From positions 1 through 5,327 of the forward strand of contig JASLFF010000250.1 in assembly GCA_030150795.1 (NCBI GenBank): DNA of 5,327 bases. The letters run 5' to 3'. The notes under the pieces were generated by a model. That model was not told where the DNA came from. It searched no databases and saw nothing but the letters and a program-made list of their open reading frames with translations. Shown in pieces: positions 4,476-5,327 of the stretch. Source of the DNA: Terriglobales bacterium (lineage in GTDB: Bacteria > Acidobacteriota > Terriglobia > Terriglobales > Gp1-AA117). A program made the translations under genes and the position numbers. Positions within the stretch are counted from its first letter, which is position 1. The number at the start of each line of letters is the position of its first letter.

Positions 4476-5327
4476 ATGGTCCTTGCCTGGGAGCCAATCG
4501 CCGATCTGCCGCAAGACTGGGGTTCTCTTACTGACGGAGAACTCGGGCCGCTGCTCCAGTTCTGGAATGACCAGCGCGCCGATCTGGAGCAAAGCGGTGC
4601 CCTGGCTGAGTTCAATAAGCGCTTAGGCCGTGAATGGTCGATTGAGACCGGCCAGATCGAGGGTGTCTACAATCTCGACCGCGGGCTCACGGAAACATTG
4701 ATTGAACGCGGAATCGATTCCGATCTTATTCCCAATCAACCCGGCCAGAAACCTCCCGAAATTATTGCTGCCATCATCCAGGACCATGCCGACGTGTTGG
4801 AAGGCTTGTTCGAATTTGTAAAAGGTGATCGGCCCATCTCGAAAAGTTATATCCATCAAATGCACGCGGCACTGTTACGGCACCAGAATACGACAGCAGT
4901 GAGGGACCAGTTCGGGAACCTTTTCGAGGCAACGCTGGTCAAAGGCAAATACAAAGAGCGTCCCAACAATCCCAAAAAGCCTGATGGCAGCATGCATCAT
5001 TACTGCCCGCCCGAGCAGGTGGACTCCGAAATGGAAAGACTTTTGTCACTCCATGCAGAGCACGAGAAAAAAGGTGTGCCAGTAGAGATCGAAGCAGCCT
5101 GGCTGCACCATCGCTTCACGCAGATTCATCCTTATCAGGATGGCAATGGGCGAGTTGCGAGGGCGCTGGCGAGTTTGTTGTTTATTAGAGCGGGCTGGTT
5201 CCCGGTGGTCGTAACGAGAGAGGATCGAGGACGATATATTGATGCGCTTGAAGCCGGGGATGGTGGCGATCTCCGTTCGCTGATTTTTTTCTTCAGTGAC
5301 GTGCAGAAACGTGCCTTGTTCCAAGCC
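4476..5327 (+). CDS. Fic-domain protein, class II (N-terminal inhibitory helix), 3' end outside the window
   Basis: The first 284 residues of a Fic family enzyme, open to the window edge. Fic proteins usually transfer AMP from ATP to Ser/Thr/Tyr hydroxyls of target proteins; some members use other nucleotides or phosphocholine. The catalytic motif is at 218-229: HPYQDGNGRVAR, giving catalytic His218, metal-binding Asp222, phosphate-binding Asn224 and Arg226, and Arg229. The usual Phe of HPFxDGNGR is Tyr here (Tyr220). The inhibitory motif (S/T)xxxE(G/N) is present near the N-terminus as TGQIEG (58-63), with Glu62 expected to pair with an Arg of the motif and block ATP; this defines class II, self-inhibited Fic proteins. 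KERPNNP (160-166) and HHYCPPE (174-180) match the flap and pre-core region of full-length Fic proteins. Residues 230-284 extend past the core; a C-terminal winged helix is common in this class but would lie outside. No separate antitoxin gene precedes it, as expected for in-cis inhibition. The target is unknown. Confidence 0.93.
   Translation, partial: MVLAWEPIADLPQDWGSLTDGELGPLLQFWNDQRADLEQSGALAEFNKRLGREWSIETGQIEGVYNLDRGLTETLIERGIDSDLIPNQPGQKPPEIIAAIIQDHADVLEGLFEFVKGDRPISKSYIHQMHAALLRHQNTTAVRDQFGNLFEATLVKGKYKERPNNPKKPDGSMHHYCPPEQVDSEMERLLSLHAEHEKKGVPVEIEAAWLHHRFTQIHPYQDGNGRVARALASLLFIRAGWFPVVVTREDRGRYIDALEAGDGGDLRSLIFFFSDVQKRALFQA

Noticed and set aside
4340..5324. Minus-strand open frames opposite the Fic gene
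   Set aside because: They lie antisense to a frame with intact Fic and inhibitory motifs; their products resemble nothing.

Overview
The window looks like a stretch of chromosome from a soil- or peat-type bacterium, most likely an acidobacterium. This is an inference from protein style: a BON-domain lipoprotein with a glycine-zipper tail, an NDUFA9-like SDR, a secreted alpha/beta hydrolase and a stand-alone Fic protein, in GC-rich DNA. No rRNA, tRNA, CRISPR array, transposase or phage gene is visible.

Layout. Positions 1-368 hold no convincing gene, only GC-rich hairpin-forming sequence. A strong intrinsic terminator (369-396) closes a minus-strand gene for a BON-domain lipoprotein (418-1521). 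After a gene-free gap comes a minus-strand gene for an NAD(P)-binding, NDUFA9-like SDR protein (1734-2627). It is divergent from a plus-strand pair of small membrane-protein genes (2696-3037 and 3037-3459) that overlap by one base at TAATG. The 68-bp divergent gap holds a good minus-strand promoter (TTCACA, 17 bp, TATGAT) and, overlapping it, a perfect TATAAT box only 8 nt before the plus-strand ATG, which suggests a leaderless mRNA. A minus-strand gene for an exported alpha/beta hydrolase (3467-4285) converges on the pair with a 7-bp gap. Divergent from it, a plus-strand Fic-domain gene (4476 onward) runs off the right edge.

The least ordinary part is the small gene pair at 2696-3459. Both products carry two predicted transmembrane helices. 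The first contains a visible internal duplication in its N-terminal segment and is clearly AT-richer than its neighbours. The second has an N-terminal soluble domain whose residue pattern lines up without gaps over 48 positions with the alpha2-loop-alpha3 part of an archaeal histone fold, followed by a membrane hairpin. If correct, this is a membrane-anchored histone-fold protein co-expressed with a second membrane protein. Identity is low (4 of 48), so it is a hypothesis to test by structure prediction. The other genes are recognisable families, and nothing in the sequence links them into one pathway; the Fic gene carries its inhibitory helix in cis and needs no antitoxin partner.
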